NCBI RefSeq assembly: GCF_017897595.1
Contig: NZ_JAGKIK010000008.1
Span: 124,001-188,000 of the forward strand
Length of the DNA: 64,000 nucleotides
DNA from: Aquimarina sp. U1-2
Lineage (GTDB): Bacteria; Bacteroidota; Bacteroidia; Flavobacteriales; Flavobacteriaceae
Direction: 5' to 3'
Position numbers and translations under genes: made by a program. Of the stretch, positions 51,222 through 60,834 are shown piece by piece. Every line of letters begins with the position of its first letter. The stretch's first letter is position 1. The notes beneath the pieces were generated by a model, which was not told the DNA's origin, did no database searches, and was given only the letters and a program-made list of their open reading frames with translations.

Positions 51222-53621
51222 TTAAAAGCCTATAGGTATTTGAGCAGAAAACACAAAATTTCTTCCTGGCTCTGGTAAATTAATTAAGCGGTACCTACTA
51301 ATGTGATTAAAATACCGAGTGTTGAAAATATTAGTAGCGCTTAGCTTACAATGAATTGCATTTGATTGTAATGGGATATGAAAACCAAGTCCCAAATCAA
51401 CAATAAAACTATCTGGGGTGATACTCTCGTTTCTATCAATTTGATCTTGTTCAAAATTATACCGCCCTGAAATAAATAGGTACTCTTCATCAAGATATTT
51501 AGAATTCTTAAAAAACTGATTCCATTCAATACTAGCAAGTACTGACGGTGCTGGGGTCAATGGTAGTGGCAAGCGAGTATCTCTATTTATATTTTGAACA
51601 AAATCGATGACTACATCTGTTTTAATATGAAAAGGAAACTGATGACTCGCAGCGAGCTCAAAACCATTAAAAATAGCATCGTTTTGTTGGTATTGCCACA
51701 TGGTTCCGCCAGAGGCCAAAAACGAAAAATTTCCGGTGGGTGCCAAATAGATATAGTTATCATATATCCCATAAAAAGCCGATAGCTCAAAATATGTATT
51801 TTCTGATCGGTGCAGATACGTAGCATCTATTTGATAACCGTTTTCTATAGCTAAATTCTGATCTCCTATTTCATGTCTAAAATTACCGTGATGCACACCA
51901 TTACTAGAAAGTTCTATTGCCGTTGGAAAGCGAAAACTATTTCCAAAATTTAATTTTAAGTGGTGTTTTTTATTTAATTTATGGGTAATCCCCACTGCAC
52001 CACTTACATTTTCAAAATTTCTATCAAACTCTGGCGTTCGCTCTATAAACCTACCAGTAGGTCTTAAAGTTTCTCTGTCGTATTCAGGTTGTTCATGTCT
52101 TTGAATATCGTGCATTCCGTAATCATATCGTATACCTCCATTCATCGTCCACCGCTCACTAACTCGAAATAATTGATAGTGATAAAATCCTAATTGATAG
52201 CTATCAAACTGAGGCAGTAAATATTCAAACCCATCTTTGGTGTTATGCATATACTGCGATTGTGACCCAAAAACAATGGTATGGTTTGCATTCGGGTATA
52301 TATCATACTTTATATTGGCTGTGTACGTGTCTAGATATAATCCTAGTGCCAGGTTCGACGAGACGAGATCTGCGGCAATTCCATGTGCACCCGGGAAAGA
52401 CAATTCTTCACGAACATTATGCTGATATCCCAGATTGATCTCCAACTTTTGAGCCTCAAAATCGATACTAGTATTGCTAGTCAACATATGATGTTGATTT
52501 TCCTGTCGAGGAAAATCAATATTTCTAAAGTCTCCGTTATGTTCTAAATTATAAGCTCTAGGTAAACCTATGGCTCCAGTAAAAATTCCTGCTTTTTGGG
52601 TGAAACTGGTATATTTTAGACTAGTTTTAAAATTTTCATTTTGATATCCCAAAGAAACACCAAGGTGCAATTCGTTCCCGGCTGTATTTTTAAGTCTGTT
52701 ATTAAAAACTGGTAAATTGAATCCGGCATAGGTAAATTGATTCGTAGGAATCGTGTAGTCACCATAATCCTGATAGGTAACCCGCGTTCCAAAAAACCAC
52801 TTATTTTGTCTACCTTTCCACTCTAGTGAATTAGAAATCGCTCTGTTATTGGTTTGATACACGCTTTGTAGCGTGAGTAAATTTCCATTTTCGATTAAGG
52901 GCTCGTTATTCTTAATATTAATGACTCCGCCCATACCATCTGAACCGAAAAGCAAAGATGCCGGACCTTTTATAATTTCTACATTTTCTATGTCAAAAGG
53001 ATCAATTTCGAGTCCGTGATCTGCTCCCCATTGTTGTCCTTCTTGCTTAATTCCTCGATTATTAACCAAAATTCGATTGAAGCCCATACCGCGTATCATA
53101 GGTTTGGCGATTCCTACACCCAAATTCATAGTATTCAAACCTGGCAATGCCTTCAGAGCTTCAGCAAAAGTGGAAAGGTTACTTTTCGAAATAAAATCTT
53201 TATTAATTGTAATGACCGATTGAGAATTGTTAGTTACATTTTCGAACCCCATAGGTTGTAATACCACCACTTCTTCCAAATCATTAATTTTTTTATCGAG
53301 AATTATAGTGAGAAGTTCACTTCTATTTCGGCTTACGAGATCAATACGCTTTGTAATAAAAGCCACATGACTCACCTCTAAAAAGGCCGTAATATCATCT
53401 TCTTCACTTCGGGAAATAGTGAAAAATCCTGAACTATCTGAGATTATGGATGTTTTTTTAGGATGCAATGTAATTGTCGCAGATGCAACAGGTGTATTGT
53501 CTATATCCAGAATATAACCTGAAACGCTCTGAGAATATGTATAACAATTACAACCAAGCGTTACAACCGTAGTTATTACATATAAAAAATTCGATGCAAT
53601 TGCATGTAATGCATTACCCAT
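51222..53621 (-). CDS. TonB-dependent outer-membrane receptor (ZnuD-like context)
   Basis: A 799-residue receptor. It has a signal peptide (about 1-30), an N-terminal carboxypeptidase-regulatory-like domain (about 33-115; GYILDIDNTPVASATITLHP), a plug domain (about 125-235; LPGLNTMNLG, IRGMGFNRILVNNRG, WGADHGLEIDPFDIENVEII, GSDGMGGVINI) and a 22-strand barrel ending FSAQIPIGF with terminal Phe. Its neighbours, an AztD-like lipoprotein, DUF4625 and a CxxC small secreted protein, suggest metal import. The extracellular loops hold scattered His but no long His-run. Confidence 0.92.
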   Translation of the reverse strand: MGNALHAIASNFLYVITTVVTLGCNCYTYSQSVSGYILDIDNTPVASATITLHPKKTSIISDSSGFFTISRSEEDDITAFLEVSHVAFITKRIDLVSRNRSELLTIILDKKINDLEEVVVLQPMGFENVTNNSQSVITINKDFISKSNLSTFAEALKALPGLNTMNLGVGIAKPMIRGMGFNRILVNNRGIKQEGQQWGADHGLEIDPFDIENVEIIKGPASLLFGSDGMGGVINIKNNEPLIENGNLLTLQSVYQTNNRAISNSLEWKGRQNKWFFGTRVTYQDYGDYTIPTNQFTYAGFNLPVFNNRLKNTAGNELHLGVSLGYQNENFKTSLKYTSFTQKAGIFTGAIGLPRAYNLEHNGDFRNIDFPRQENQHHMLTSNTSIDFEAQKLEINLGYQHNVREELSFPGAHGIAADLVSSNLALGLYLDTYTANIKYDIYPNANHTIVFGSQSQYMHNTKDGFEYLLPQFDSYQLGFYHYQLFRVSERWTMNGGIRYDYGMHDIQRHEQPEYDRETLRPTGRFIERTPEFDRNFENVSGAVGITHKLNKKHHLKLNFGNSFRFPTAIELSSNGVHHGNFRHEIGDQNLAIENGYQIDATYLHRSENTYFELSAFYGIYDNYIYLAPTGNFSFLASGGTMWQYQQNDAIFNGFELAASHQFPFHIKTDVVIDFVQNINRDTRLPLPLTPAPSVLASIEWNQFFKNSKYLDEEYLFISGRYNFEQDQIDRNESITPDSFIVDLGLGFHIPLQSNAIHCKLSATNIFNTRYFNHISRYRLINLPEPGRNFVFSAQIPIGF

Positions 53622-53945
53622 GTTTTAAGACGATAAAATCCTATAGTGTATATTGTGTGCTATCAAACAGATAACTTTTTATGCACTAATTTGAATTGTG
53701 AAAAAATTATGATGGTAAATGAAGTATATTATCCATGCTATGCGATAGATAGCATTCGTAAACTTATTATTTATTAATATCTTCGAAATCAAGATGAGTG
53801 AAGTTTCTCAAATTCAATCAAACATGTAGATCTACATCGTTACTGAAGGTACATCTAATAGTATGACTTAGAAGTTACATAAATATAGTAACTACATAAG
53901 TTATCAAAAACACATAGCTATTAAAATGATTTGGAAACTCTGAAC
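53622..53945. other. 324-bp spacer between TonB receptor and the small CxxC gene
   Basis: A/T-rich, without an ORF. It contains a perfect 14-bp palindrome (53824-53837), described separately, and a TCAAGATGAGT fragment near 53789 resembling one arm of the hairpin family. The TonB receptor may have its own promoter here. Confidence 0.45.
53824..53837. promoter_or_regulatory. 14-bp perfect palindrome, possible operator
   Basis: ATGTAGATCTACAT, about 203 bp upstream of the TonB receptor start. Palindromic length fits a dimeric repressor site such as a Fur/Zur-type regulator, but no consensus is matched and there is no direct support. Confidence 0.3.
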
Positions 53946-54251
53946 CTAAATACTAGGTGGTGGTTTATTGAAAACATAGTCGTAGAGTATAGTTTTCTTG
54001 ACAAAAAGCTCTAAATCAATAGAGAATTCTGTCAACTCTGTACGACATATCGAGAATACTTTGTTATCCGATGTAGCAAGACTTGGAGATAACGGATTAT
54101 TTTTTTCACTTTGGTACAGAAATTCACACTGTTCACAATGCTCTGTTTCTTCTCCAAATACGTGAATATATGCATGAAGATTAACTACTCGTAAGCATGA
54201 GAAAACGAATAATAGAAAAAAGGCAATATGAAATGTACAAGTACGCTTCAT
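53946..54251 (-). CDS. small exported CxxC protein preceding the metal-type operon
   Basis: 101 residues from the second of two adjacent Met codons (54251; 54254 gives 102). A longer frame from 54302 is rejected because MKRTCTFHIAFFLLFVFSCL is a normal signal segment. The mature part reads HAYIHVFGEETEHCEQCEFL (His pair plus CxxC), and the protein ends FNKPPPSI. This resembles small Bacteroidota proteins found at metal loci. It likely binds a metal or takes part in regulation. Upstream of the TonB receptor in the same direction. Confidence 0.7.
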   Translation of the reverse strand: MKRTCTFHIAFFLLFVFSCLRVVNLHAYIHVFGEETEHCEQCEFLYQSEKNNPLSPSLATSDNKVFSICRTELTEFSIDLELFVKKTILYDYVFNKPPPSI

Positions 54252-54288
54252 CATAGCAACGAAAATATCAAAATGCAACGTACAACTT

Positions 54289-54302
54289 TTGTTAATTAAC
54301 AA
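54289..54302. promoter_or_regulatory. 14-bp perfect palindrome upstream of the CxxC gene
   Basis: TTGTTAATTAACAA, with its near edge 38 bp upstream of the chosen start. Position fits the promoter region of the operon and a dimeric regulator. It is A/T-rich, so chance is not excluded. Confidence 0.35.
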
Positions 54303-54458
54303 TACTTTTTGTTTTGGTAGCCTTTATAGCGTATTCACTAAACATATTTAATTAAATCAACTTAAAAACTAATTAGCGATTTATAGCCTATTTGTGATAC
54401 GATTTCATATAGACGGGAAGAACTCATGAGGTAGTCATAACGTATACCTATACGACTT

Positions 54459-55187
54459 TTAAGTACGTAGATCTTTTCTAAAAACTTCGATTAAATTAAA
54501 GATAAAAATACAGAAGAATACCCAAATAAGCCCTGCGATGTATCCACCTGCTACATCTGAAGGAAAATGCACCCCCAGATAGATTCTACTGATGCCAATA
54601 CTCAAAATCAGGAATAAAAACATAAGTATCAAAAAAAACTTTAAAAAAATATTCATTTTGAACCTGTATAGCAGATATATTAAAAAACCATAAAAAGCTA
54701 TAGATGCCATAGCATGACCGCTTGGATAACTCAAAGATTTAACAATCACCAGAGGGTCTATACCAGGTCTGGCTCTATCTATAAATCGTTTCAAAATAAC
54801 GTTGGATGCAGCTGCAAGAAATAGAACTACTACAATTTGAGCGATGTATTTCCATCGTTTGAAAATAAAAATAGTAAGTAATATACAGACGCCAAGAATA
54901 ATAAGGTAGCCTTCCTTTTCACCAATAGCTGTCACTGCTTTAAAAAACTGAGTTAAAAAAGGACTTCGGTAAGAAAGTATAAACTCTGTTATTCTCTGAT
55001 CATAAAGGGTAAGTGTATCCTCGATCACCTCTTCAGTGAGTTCTACAAAAATATTGATTCCTAAAACAACAATGAGTAATGCAACAAATGCTACTATAAA
55101 ATAAGGTATTTTTTCTTTGCGATTTCCTAATACGGGTAAAAGTAATTTTTGTAATCGATGTATCGCTTTTTCAAGAATTCTGGACAA
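54459..55187 (-). CDS. PAP2 superfamily phosphatase
   Basis: A 242-residue membrane protein with an N-terminal helix (about 29-49) and the three PAP2 motifs in order: KRFIDRARPG, YPSGHAMAS and SRIYLGVHFPSDVAGGY, with the catalytic His and Arg residues intact. It removes phosphate from lipid phosphates such as undecaprenyl diphosphate or phosphatidate. It is alone in its direction; no partner is obvious. Confidence 0.9.
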   Translation of the reverse strand: MSRILEKAIHRLQKLLLPVLGNRKEKIPYFIVAFVALLIVVLGINIFVELTEEVIEDTLTLYDQRITEFILSYRSPFLTQFFKAVTAIGEKEGYLIILGVCILLTIFIFKRWKYIAQIVVVLFLAAASNVILKRFIDRARPGIDPLVIVKSLSYPSGHAMASIAFYGFLIYLLYRFKMNIFLKFFLILMFLFLILSIGISRIYLGVHFPSDVAGGYIAGLIWVFFCIFIFNLIEVFRKDLRT

Positions 55188-56011
55188 GAGTAACTCGTTT
55201 AATGTGTATTTATATCCGTAAATTTATAAAATAAGCACTATTCAAATAGTAATACACCAAAATACCTTTAAAAAAGATGAATATTAGATTCGATCAAAAC
55301 GAATGCTAGCGTAAAAAATAATCTACCTTAGTTCGCTCATATTAAAATTATAAAGCTTTTTTTGGGACACACTTAATCCGATTATTTGAATGTACTTATT
55401 AGGCTAAAGATTCAAAACTAATTTTGCATGGTTAAGAGTCTTAAAACTCGTTATATATTATGAAAGTAATAGTAAAAAAAGTGTCAATTCGAGTGATTTT
55501 TCGTAATAACCTCTCGACTCTACGCGAGATGACATGAAGAAAAATTAGCCTGCCTTCAACCTAATTGCGGGTATTGAGAATAGCTTTAGGATCCAAAATC
55601 CTACGTCATCCTGGAGCTTATTGAAGGGCTCGATACACTTCTTCCTTCGGTCGAAGCACTCGAATTGACAGATTTTGAACAAAAAAAACAAAATGCACGA
55701 TAGGTTCATAAATCAATTACATAACTTTTCACAAAATCTTAAGAAAGTTGTAATGTAACCGCACTATATTTATTAAAGCTCGAAATTATTTTTTTTGAGT
55801 TCTGATGATTGTTTAAAAAACCATTCCTTTAGAATATTCCCCAGAGAATGACCATGAGAAATCATCAATAGATAAACGAAATTAATTGTGGCAAGTCGGT
55901 TTAGGGTATCCGGAACTTTCAAATCGTGCCTTTGGGGATTTTTTAATATATACAACTTATTTTTATAGTCACTCCCCGCCTCTTTAGCCTAAAAATTGTT
56001 TATGCAGGTTT
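55188..56011. other. 824-bp spacer with repeat fragments and no confident gene
   Basis: Contains repeat fragments at about 55501-55538 (ACCTCTCGACTCTACGCGAG) and 55601-55672 (CTGGAGCTTATTGAAGGG and GGTCGAAGCACTCGAATTG). A 60-codon frame at 55773-55955 begins with TTG and has a stop 13 codons upstream. It may be a decayed gene but is not called. The remaining stretches are A/T-rich without signals. Confidence 0.5.
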
Positions 56012-56746
56012 TCACAGGTATATCATCATTAAAATAGCCATAATGATCATGATTGCATTCTCTATAAATGTAGCTTCAGTCATTGGTAACTGTAATGCTG
56101 TCCCCAAACATGCACAGCGAATAGATTTTTTATCCAAAAGTGTTTTGGTTACTCCAATTGTAGTTATGCTTAATATGACCAATGTAATTACCAGCGCTAC
56201 CTTGATTTGAAAACGCATTAAGAACATAATTCCTAAACCTATTTCGATAAAGGGATATATCCAACCGTATACATATACCTGTTTTGCCAAAGGATCATAC
56301 ATTCTAAATGAATCTGGAAATCCATTTAAGTCCAACAGTTTAAAAAAACTGAAAATCACAAAAAACAACCCCATAAAATCAAGCATAAAAGCACTCCAGC
56401 TCCAATCTTTGTAATGCAATAAAACACTTGCTGTTGTGATACCAAATATAATAAGCAAAAGTGGTTTTAACTGCTGTAGTTTACTCTTATCATTCGCCTC
56501 AGTATGATGTGAAGTTTGATATAACGCCTGCTTATCTACATCTTCTTTCCCTATTATTCTGTATTTTTCTGGCAAGGCGCTTTGCAATTTTTCTATTGAG
56601 ATGGGTTTAGCCATTGTGATCTCAGCACTCGCATTGTCAAGGTCAACAACAACATGGGTTACATGCGCAAGTGCCCGAAGGTTATCTTTGACAGTAGCTT
56701 TGCATCCGTTACATGTCATACCGCTTATCGCATAGGTATGTTTCAT
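56012..56746 (-). CDS. heavy-metal-associated (HMA) domain fused to a MauE/DoxX-like membrane domain
   Basis: A 244-residue fusion. Residues 1-68 form an HMA domain with the metal motif GMTCNGC (Cys12, Cys15). A basic and polar linker (about 69-92) leads to four or five membrane helices (about 93-244) of the MauE/DoxX redox-associated type, with IRCACLGTALQLPMTEATFI carrying a CxC. It likely moves or reduces a metal ion or thiol at the inner membrane, with a cytoplasmic HMA chaperone head. No P-type ATPase is adjacent. Confidence 0.8.
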   Translation of the reverse strand: MKHTYAISGMTCNGCKATVKDNLRALAHVTHVVVDLDNASAEITMAKPISIEKLQSALPEKYRIIGKEDVDKQALYQTSHHTEANDKSKLQQLKPLLLIIFGITTASVLLHYKDWSWSAFMLDFMGLFFVIFSFFKLLDLNGFPDSFRMYDPLAKQVYVYGWIYPFIEIGLGIMFLMRFQIKVALVITLVILSITTIGVTKTLLDKKSIRCACLGTALQLPMTEATFIENAIMIIMAILMMIYL

Positions 56747-57107
56747 CTGTTGATATTTTATTAATTATTTGGTAATAACCTAAGTTCGAATGTTAATCTA
56801 TTGATTTTCATACATCCTATTTTGTTTCAGTTATTTCATGCGGGGTCAAAAGGTTATTTTCAGGTTCATTAACCAGGTCTCCACTCCGATCGACCAGACA
56901 GGCAAAAGTAACTAAACACTATTCAACTAATTGATAATTAAACTCAGATTATTAGGTTGTAAAACTAATACAAATTGTTTTTATTTTCTCGGTTTTATAA
57001 AATTCAAAAACACTGCTGTAACAAAAAAACTTATCCAATCTTTCTAAATCATTTCGTAACTTTAAAATATTATACCTCTTATTTCTAAATTGAACCAACC
57101 TTTGATT
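56747..57107. other. 361-bp divergent spacer
   Basis: Between divergent genes. It contains a fragment of the CGCAGTCGAGA-type repeat (about 56871-56892). No ORF is seen, and no promoter consensus beyond TAACTTTA near 57056 (one mismatch to TAnnTTTG, no -33 TTG). Confidence 0.45.
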
Positions 57108-59312
57108 ATGCCATTTACTGCTGAACAACTGGAAATTTTAGCTGATAAAACACTTCACTTTCTTCTAATTCTGAAAAAAAGTGGACAAATAATAACCTAT
57201 AACAACCGTTGTAAAGTTATTATTCCCGAGACCCATGAAGAAAGAACAGTAACGTATATTACAGATTTTATCATCGACAATGATGTAAAAGCTTTTAAGA
57301 AAGCTATTACTCTTTTAAGCACTAAAAACTCAATCTTAAGCAAGTCCTTTAGTTTTGCGACTGAAAAACATGGAGTTCTTTCTTTAAAATTTGATCTTAC
57401 CTACCATAAAGGATTAGTTTATGCAGCAGGAATAGATACAACAGAAGAATATAAAGAACATCGCGCACTCAAAACCATATCGAAACTTACCAAAACCGGC
57501 GCGTGGTATTACAATCCTAAAAATAAAGAAATGTTCTGGTCCAAAGGATGCTACCTCATCAAAGACTTAGATCCTGATACCGAAATGACACGCGAATTAG
57601 GAGCGAGCTTTTACGCTGAAGAGGACAGGGCGCGAATAGAAAGCTACTTAGATACCTTAATTCAAACAAAAAAACCATATAAGTATACCGAAAAAATTAC
57701 TACTCACAAAGGCAATGAAAAATGGATAAAAGTAGTGGCACATCCTGTGATTTATAAAAACGAGGTGGTCTACGTTAACGGAACTATTGCCGATGTGACA
57801 GCAAGGCATAATTATATCGAACAGTTAAAAGAAAATGAAGAAACAAAACGCCTAGCGTTAAAAGGTATACAATCAGGCCTCTTTGATCATTTAATTCAAA
57901 AAAATGAAGTCTTTTACAGTCTAGACTTTCGAAAAATGTTAGGGCTACCTTTGGATCAGGATTATGTGTCTGAAGAGGTTTTTCGCAAGATGATACACCC
58001 TGATGATGTAGAAGATGCAGTTAAAAGACACCTAAACAACCTTAAGAAAAAAGGGAATCACTACCACAATTTCTATCGTGTAAGAAATAGAAAAGGCGAG
58101 TATCATCACTATGAAGTGTATGGGTTTAGAAGAAAGGATGAACATGGTGATACTGTGAGAATGATTGGTAATCTCATAAACGTTCATCAAAGAAAATTAA
58201 ACGAAAAAACCATAGCCGAAAACAAAAACAGGCTACAGGCTATGGTAAATAACGGTTTCGCATACACCGTTTTACTTAATCTTCAAGGAGAAATTTTAAT
58301 GACGGACGAAAAATCACTTAAAATCATAAAAAGAGACTTCAACGTGAATCCTCTAGAAACGAAATCACGTTTTATAGATGTGATGCCTCTTAATTTTAAA
58401 AACACCTTTGCGCATGAGTTTAATGAAGCACTAAAAGGTAACATCGTTAAAAAGGAGATAGAGCGTATTACTAAAAAAGGAAATCTTCAATATCTCGAAT
58501 CAAAATACACCCCGATACTGGGGCAAGATGAGAGTGTTAATTCTGTTCTTATTAGCTTTCATGATATTACCGAACGTAAACTTGCCGAGATTGCTATCAA
58601 AGAAGCGCATCTTAAAGAACAAGAACTGAATAGTCTGAAATCTAATATCCTTTCGAACTTTAGTCACGAAATCAGAACTCCTTTAAATGGTATTATGACC
58701 GTAAGTAAATTGTTACTCGATGAGAAGAGACCGGAAGAAAGAAAAGAACTATTACTATATCTAGAAGAAAGTAAAGATAGATTGTTAGAAACCATCAATA
58801 ACCTTTCTAACTTTAGTGAACTCGACATCATTAAAAACAATTTAAATCAAAAAGTGCTTGATACCAATTATACGGTCGAAACTTCGTTTAGGGAATACAA
58901 ACACCTTGCCGAAGCTAAAAGTCTGAAATATGTACTGGAGCTCGATCCAAAAAGTCCGCAAATTAATATTGACGACGACTTATTTAGAGCTGCACTCAAC
59001 AATATTATTCATAATGCTATCAAATATACGATAGACGGAAGCATAAAAATCAAAGTGAATTCAGACAAATCAAAAAATATTGTTTATATTTCGGTTATTG
59101 ATACTGGTATAGGGATCGATAAAGAAAATCTGAAAAAGGTTTTTGATCCCTTTATCCAAGAAAGTATTGGGATTGATAGAAAATATGAAGGAACCGGAAT
59201 AGGGCTTAGTTTATCAAAACGATACATCGAAATACTTGGCGGAAGAATAAAGGTGAATAGCAACATTGGAAAGGGAACAGATTTTACTATTATAATTCCA
59301 GAATACCTATGA
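57108..59312 (+). CDS. cytoplasmic PAS-domain sensor histidine kinase
   Basis: 734 residues from ATG 57108 (MPFTAEQLEIL); a TTG at 57090 would add six. Domain order: four PAS-like domains (about 5-110, 112-225, 240-355, 360-485), the last three ending with the PAC-type VTARH, INVHQRK and DITERK; HisKA with SNFSHEIRTPLNG and His520; HATPase with NNIIHNAIKYT, DTGIGI, DPFIQ and GTGIGLSL. No membrane helix or signal peptide. Its stop overlaps a response regulator by 4 bp, so the two are a cognate pair. Signal unknown. Confidence 0.93.
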   Translation: MPFTAEQLEILADKTLHFLLILKKSGQIITYNNRCKVIIPETHEERTVTYITDFIIDNDVKAFKKAITLLSTKNSILSKSFSFATEKHGVLSLKFDLTYHKGLVYAAGIDTTEEYKEHRALKTISKLTKTGAWYYNPKNKEMFWSKGCYLIKDLDPDTEMTRELGASFYAEEDRARIESYLDTLIQTKKPYKYTEKITTHKGNEKWIKVVAHPVIYKNEVVYVNGTIADVTARHNYIEQLKENEETKRLALKGIQSGLFDHLIQKNEVFYSLDFRKMLGLPLDQDYVSEEVFRKMIHPDDVEDAVKRHLNNLKKKGNHYHNFYRVRNRKGEYHHYEVYGFRRKDEHGDTVRMIGNLINVHQRKLNEKTIAENKNRLQAMVNNGFAYTVLLNLQGEILMTDEKSLKIIKRDFNVNPLETKSRFIDVMPLNFKNTFAHEFNEALKGNIVKKEIERITKKGNLQYLESKYTPILGQDESVNSVLISFHDITERKLAEIAIKEAHLKEQELNSLKSNILSNFSHEIRTPLNGIMTVSKLLLDEKRPEERKELLLYLEESKDRLLETINNLSNFSELDIIKNNLNQKVLDTNYTVETSFREYKHLAEAKSLKYVLELDPKSPQINIDDDLFRAALNNIIHNAIKYTIDGSIKIKVNSDKSKNIVYISVIDTGIGIDKENLKKVFDPFIQESIGIDRKYEGTGIGLSLSKRYIEILGGRIKVNSNIGKGTDFTIIIPEYL

Positions 59313-59704
59313 ATATTCTTTATGTAGAAGATAATAAAATTAATGCAATGGTCATGGATAAGATGCTATCCAAAAACAAGGCCAATGTTATTCTTGCAGA
59401 AAACGGTTCACAGGCGCTAAAAGTAGTAAAAGATCAAAGTCTGGACCTAATCTTGGTAGATATTAATTTAGGATTAAACCAAATGGATGGTTGTGAATTA
59501 CTACAGAGATTTAAAAAATTAGACTTACTTAGAAATATTCCCGTATTTGCTGTAACCGCATATGCAATGCCCGGTGATAAGCAACGTTTTATAAGTATAG
59601 GTTTTGATAATTACTTTTCAAAACCTGTTAATTTTGATAAACTCTTAGCGGTTATCTCAAAAATAAGAAGTGATTTAGATCCAAAACACGTGAGTAAAAA
59701 TTGA
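59309..59704 (+). CDS. single-domain response regulator (REC)
   Basis: A 131-residue receiver domain without an output domain. It begins NILYVEDNKINAMVMDKML, has phosphoacceptor Asp51 in LVDINLG, Thr in VTAYAM and Lys in YFSKPVN. It starts inside the histidine kinase stop codon (ATGA overlap) and should be phosphorylated by it. Output presumably occurs by phosphotransfer or protein binding. It converges with the helicase across 14 bp. Confidence 0.93.
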   Translation: MNILYVEDNKINAMVMDKMLSKNKANVILAENGSQALKVVKDQSLDLILVDINLGLNQMDGCELLQRFKKLDLLRNIPVFAVTAYAMPGDKQRFISIGFDNYFSKPVNFDKLLAVISKIRSDLDPKHVSKN

Positions 59705-59718
59705 TAATACAGTAGCGG

Positions 59719-60834
59719 TTATCGAATTTGATGAAACCGAATTCCCAATTGTTTCTCTAGCTCTTTGATGATTTTTAATTCTGATTTTTGAATTAACACC
59801 AAAGATAAGCCTGAACTACCTGCTCTTGCCGTCCTACCGCTTCTATGAGTATAGTATTCTAGTGTATCAGGCAATTGATAATGAACTACAAAACTTAGAT
59901 TAGCTACATCTACACCTCTTGCAGCCACATCTGTAGACACCAACAATTGTACTGCTTTTTTCCGAAAAGCACGCATTACTTTATCTCTTTCTTTTTGTGT
60001 CATTTCACCTTCGAGAAGTCCAACATTATAATTCTTTGCTTTTAATTGTTTTGCCAACGTTCTTGCAGCTACCTTAGTTTTTGTAAAAATTATACCCCTG
60101 CTGTTTTTCTTCGTTTTCAAAAAATAAGAAAGCGTATCCAATTTGTTTACTTCGTCTCCAACCACGAATTGATGCTCGATCTTTCTATTTACAGCCTCAT
60201 TTTTATCGATAGTTATTTTAATTGCATTTTTATCGACATATTTAGATATAATCTCGTCGAGAGAAGAAGGCATTGTCGCCGAAAAAAGCCATACATGTCG
60301 TTTTCCTTGCGTTTTGCTCAATATTGTAGTAAGATCTTTTTTAAACCCCATACTTAACATCTCATCGGCCTCATCTAATACCAGAGTTTTAATTTTTGAG
60401 ATATCGACTACATTTTTTTCTAGTAAATCTATAAGCCTGCCAGGGGTAGCTACGATAATTTGTGTAGGTCTTTTTAACCTAGAAATTTGTATTTCAATTT
60501 TTTCCCCGCCGTATACAGATTCGGTAAAGATTGTATCGGTATACTTGGTAAACTTAAAAAGTTGCTTAGCAATTTGCTGTCCTAATTCTCTAGTAGGTGC
60601 TAAAATTAGTGCCTGAGTGTAAGGTTTTCGAGCGTCTATTTGAGCCAAAATCGGTATTCCAAATGCAGCAGTTTTACCCGTTCCTGTTTGAGCCTTGCCA
60701 ATAAAATCAGTTTCTGTAGTTAGCAAAACAGGTATGGATTGCTCTTGTATTTTTGTCGGAACAGTAATTCCTATTTCCTTCAAACTCTTTACAATAGGTT
60801 TAGGTACTCCTAATTCTGAAAATGTCATATTCAT
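59719..60834 (-). CDS. DEAD-box RNA helicase
   Basis: A 371-residue core helicase with no extension. Motifs in order: Q motif TVPTKIQEQSIPVLL, Walker A AQTGTGKT, PTRELGQQIAKQ, VLDEADEMLS, FSATMP, IIFTKTK, STDVAARGVDV and HRSGRTARAG. This is the RhlE/CshA style of ATP-dependent RNA remodelling in cold growth, ribosome assembly or mRNA decay. Subfamily is uncertain because the C-terminal tail is absent. Confidence 0.95.
   Translation of the reverse strand: MNMTFSELGVPKPIVKSLKEIGITVPTKIQEQSIPVLLTTETDFIGKAQTGTGKTAAFGIPILAQIDARKPYTQALILAPTRELGQQIAKQLFKFTKYTDTIFTESVYGGEKIEIQISRLKRPTQIIVATPGRLIDLLEKNVVDISKIKTLVLDEADEMLSMGFKKDLTTILSKTQGKRHVWLFSATMPSSLDEIISKYVDKNAIKITIDKNEAVNRKIEHQFVVGDEVNKLDTLSYFLKTKKNSRGIIFTKTKVAARTLAKQLKAKNYNVGLLEGEMTQKERDKVMRAFRKKAVQLLVSTDVAARGVDVANLSFVVHYQLPDTLEYYTHRSGRTARAGSSGLSLVLIQKSELKIIKELEKQLGIRFHQIR

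Noticed and set aside
55773..55955. 60-codon minus-strand frame (TTG start) possibly resembling the end of a transposase
   Set aside because: No ATG start, an in-frame stop shortly upstream, and no motif I can tie firmly to a transposase family. Treated as spacer or decayed sequence.
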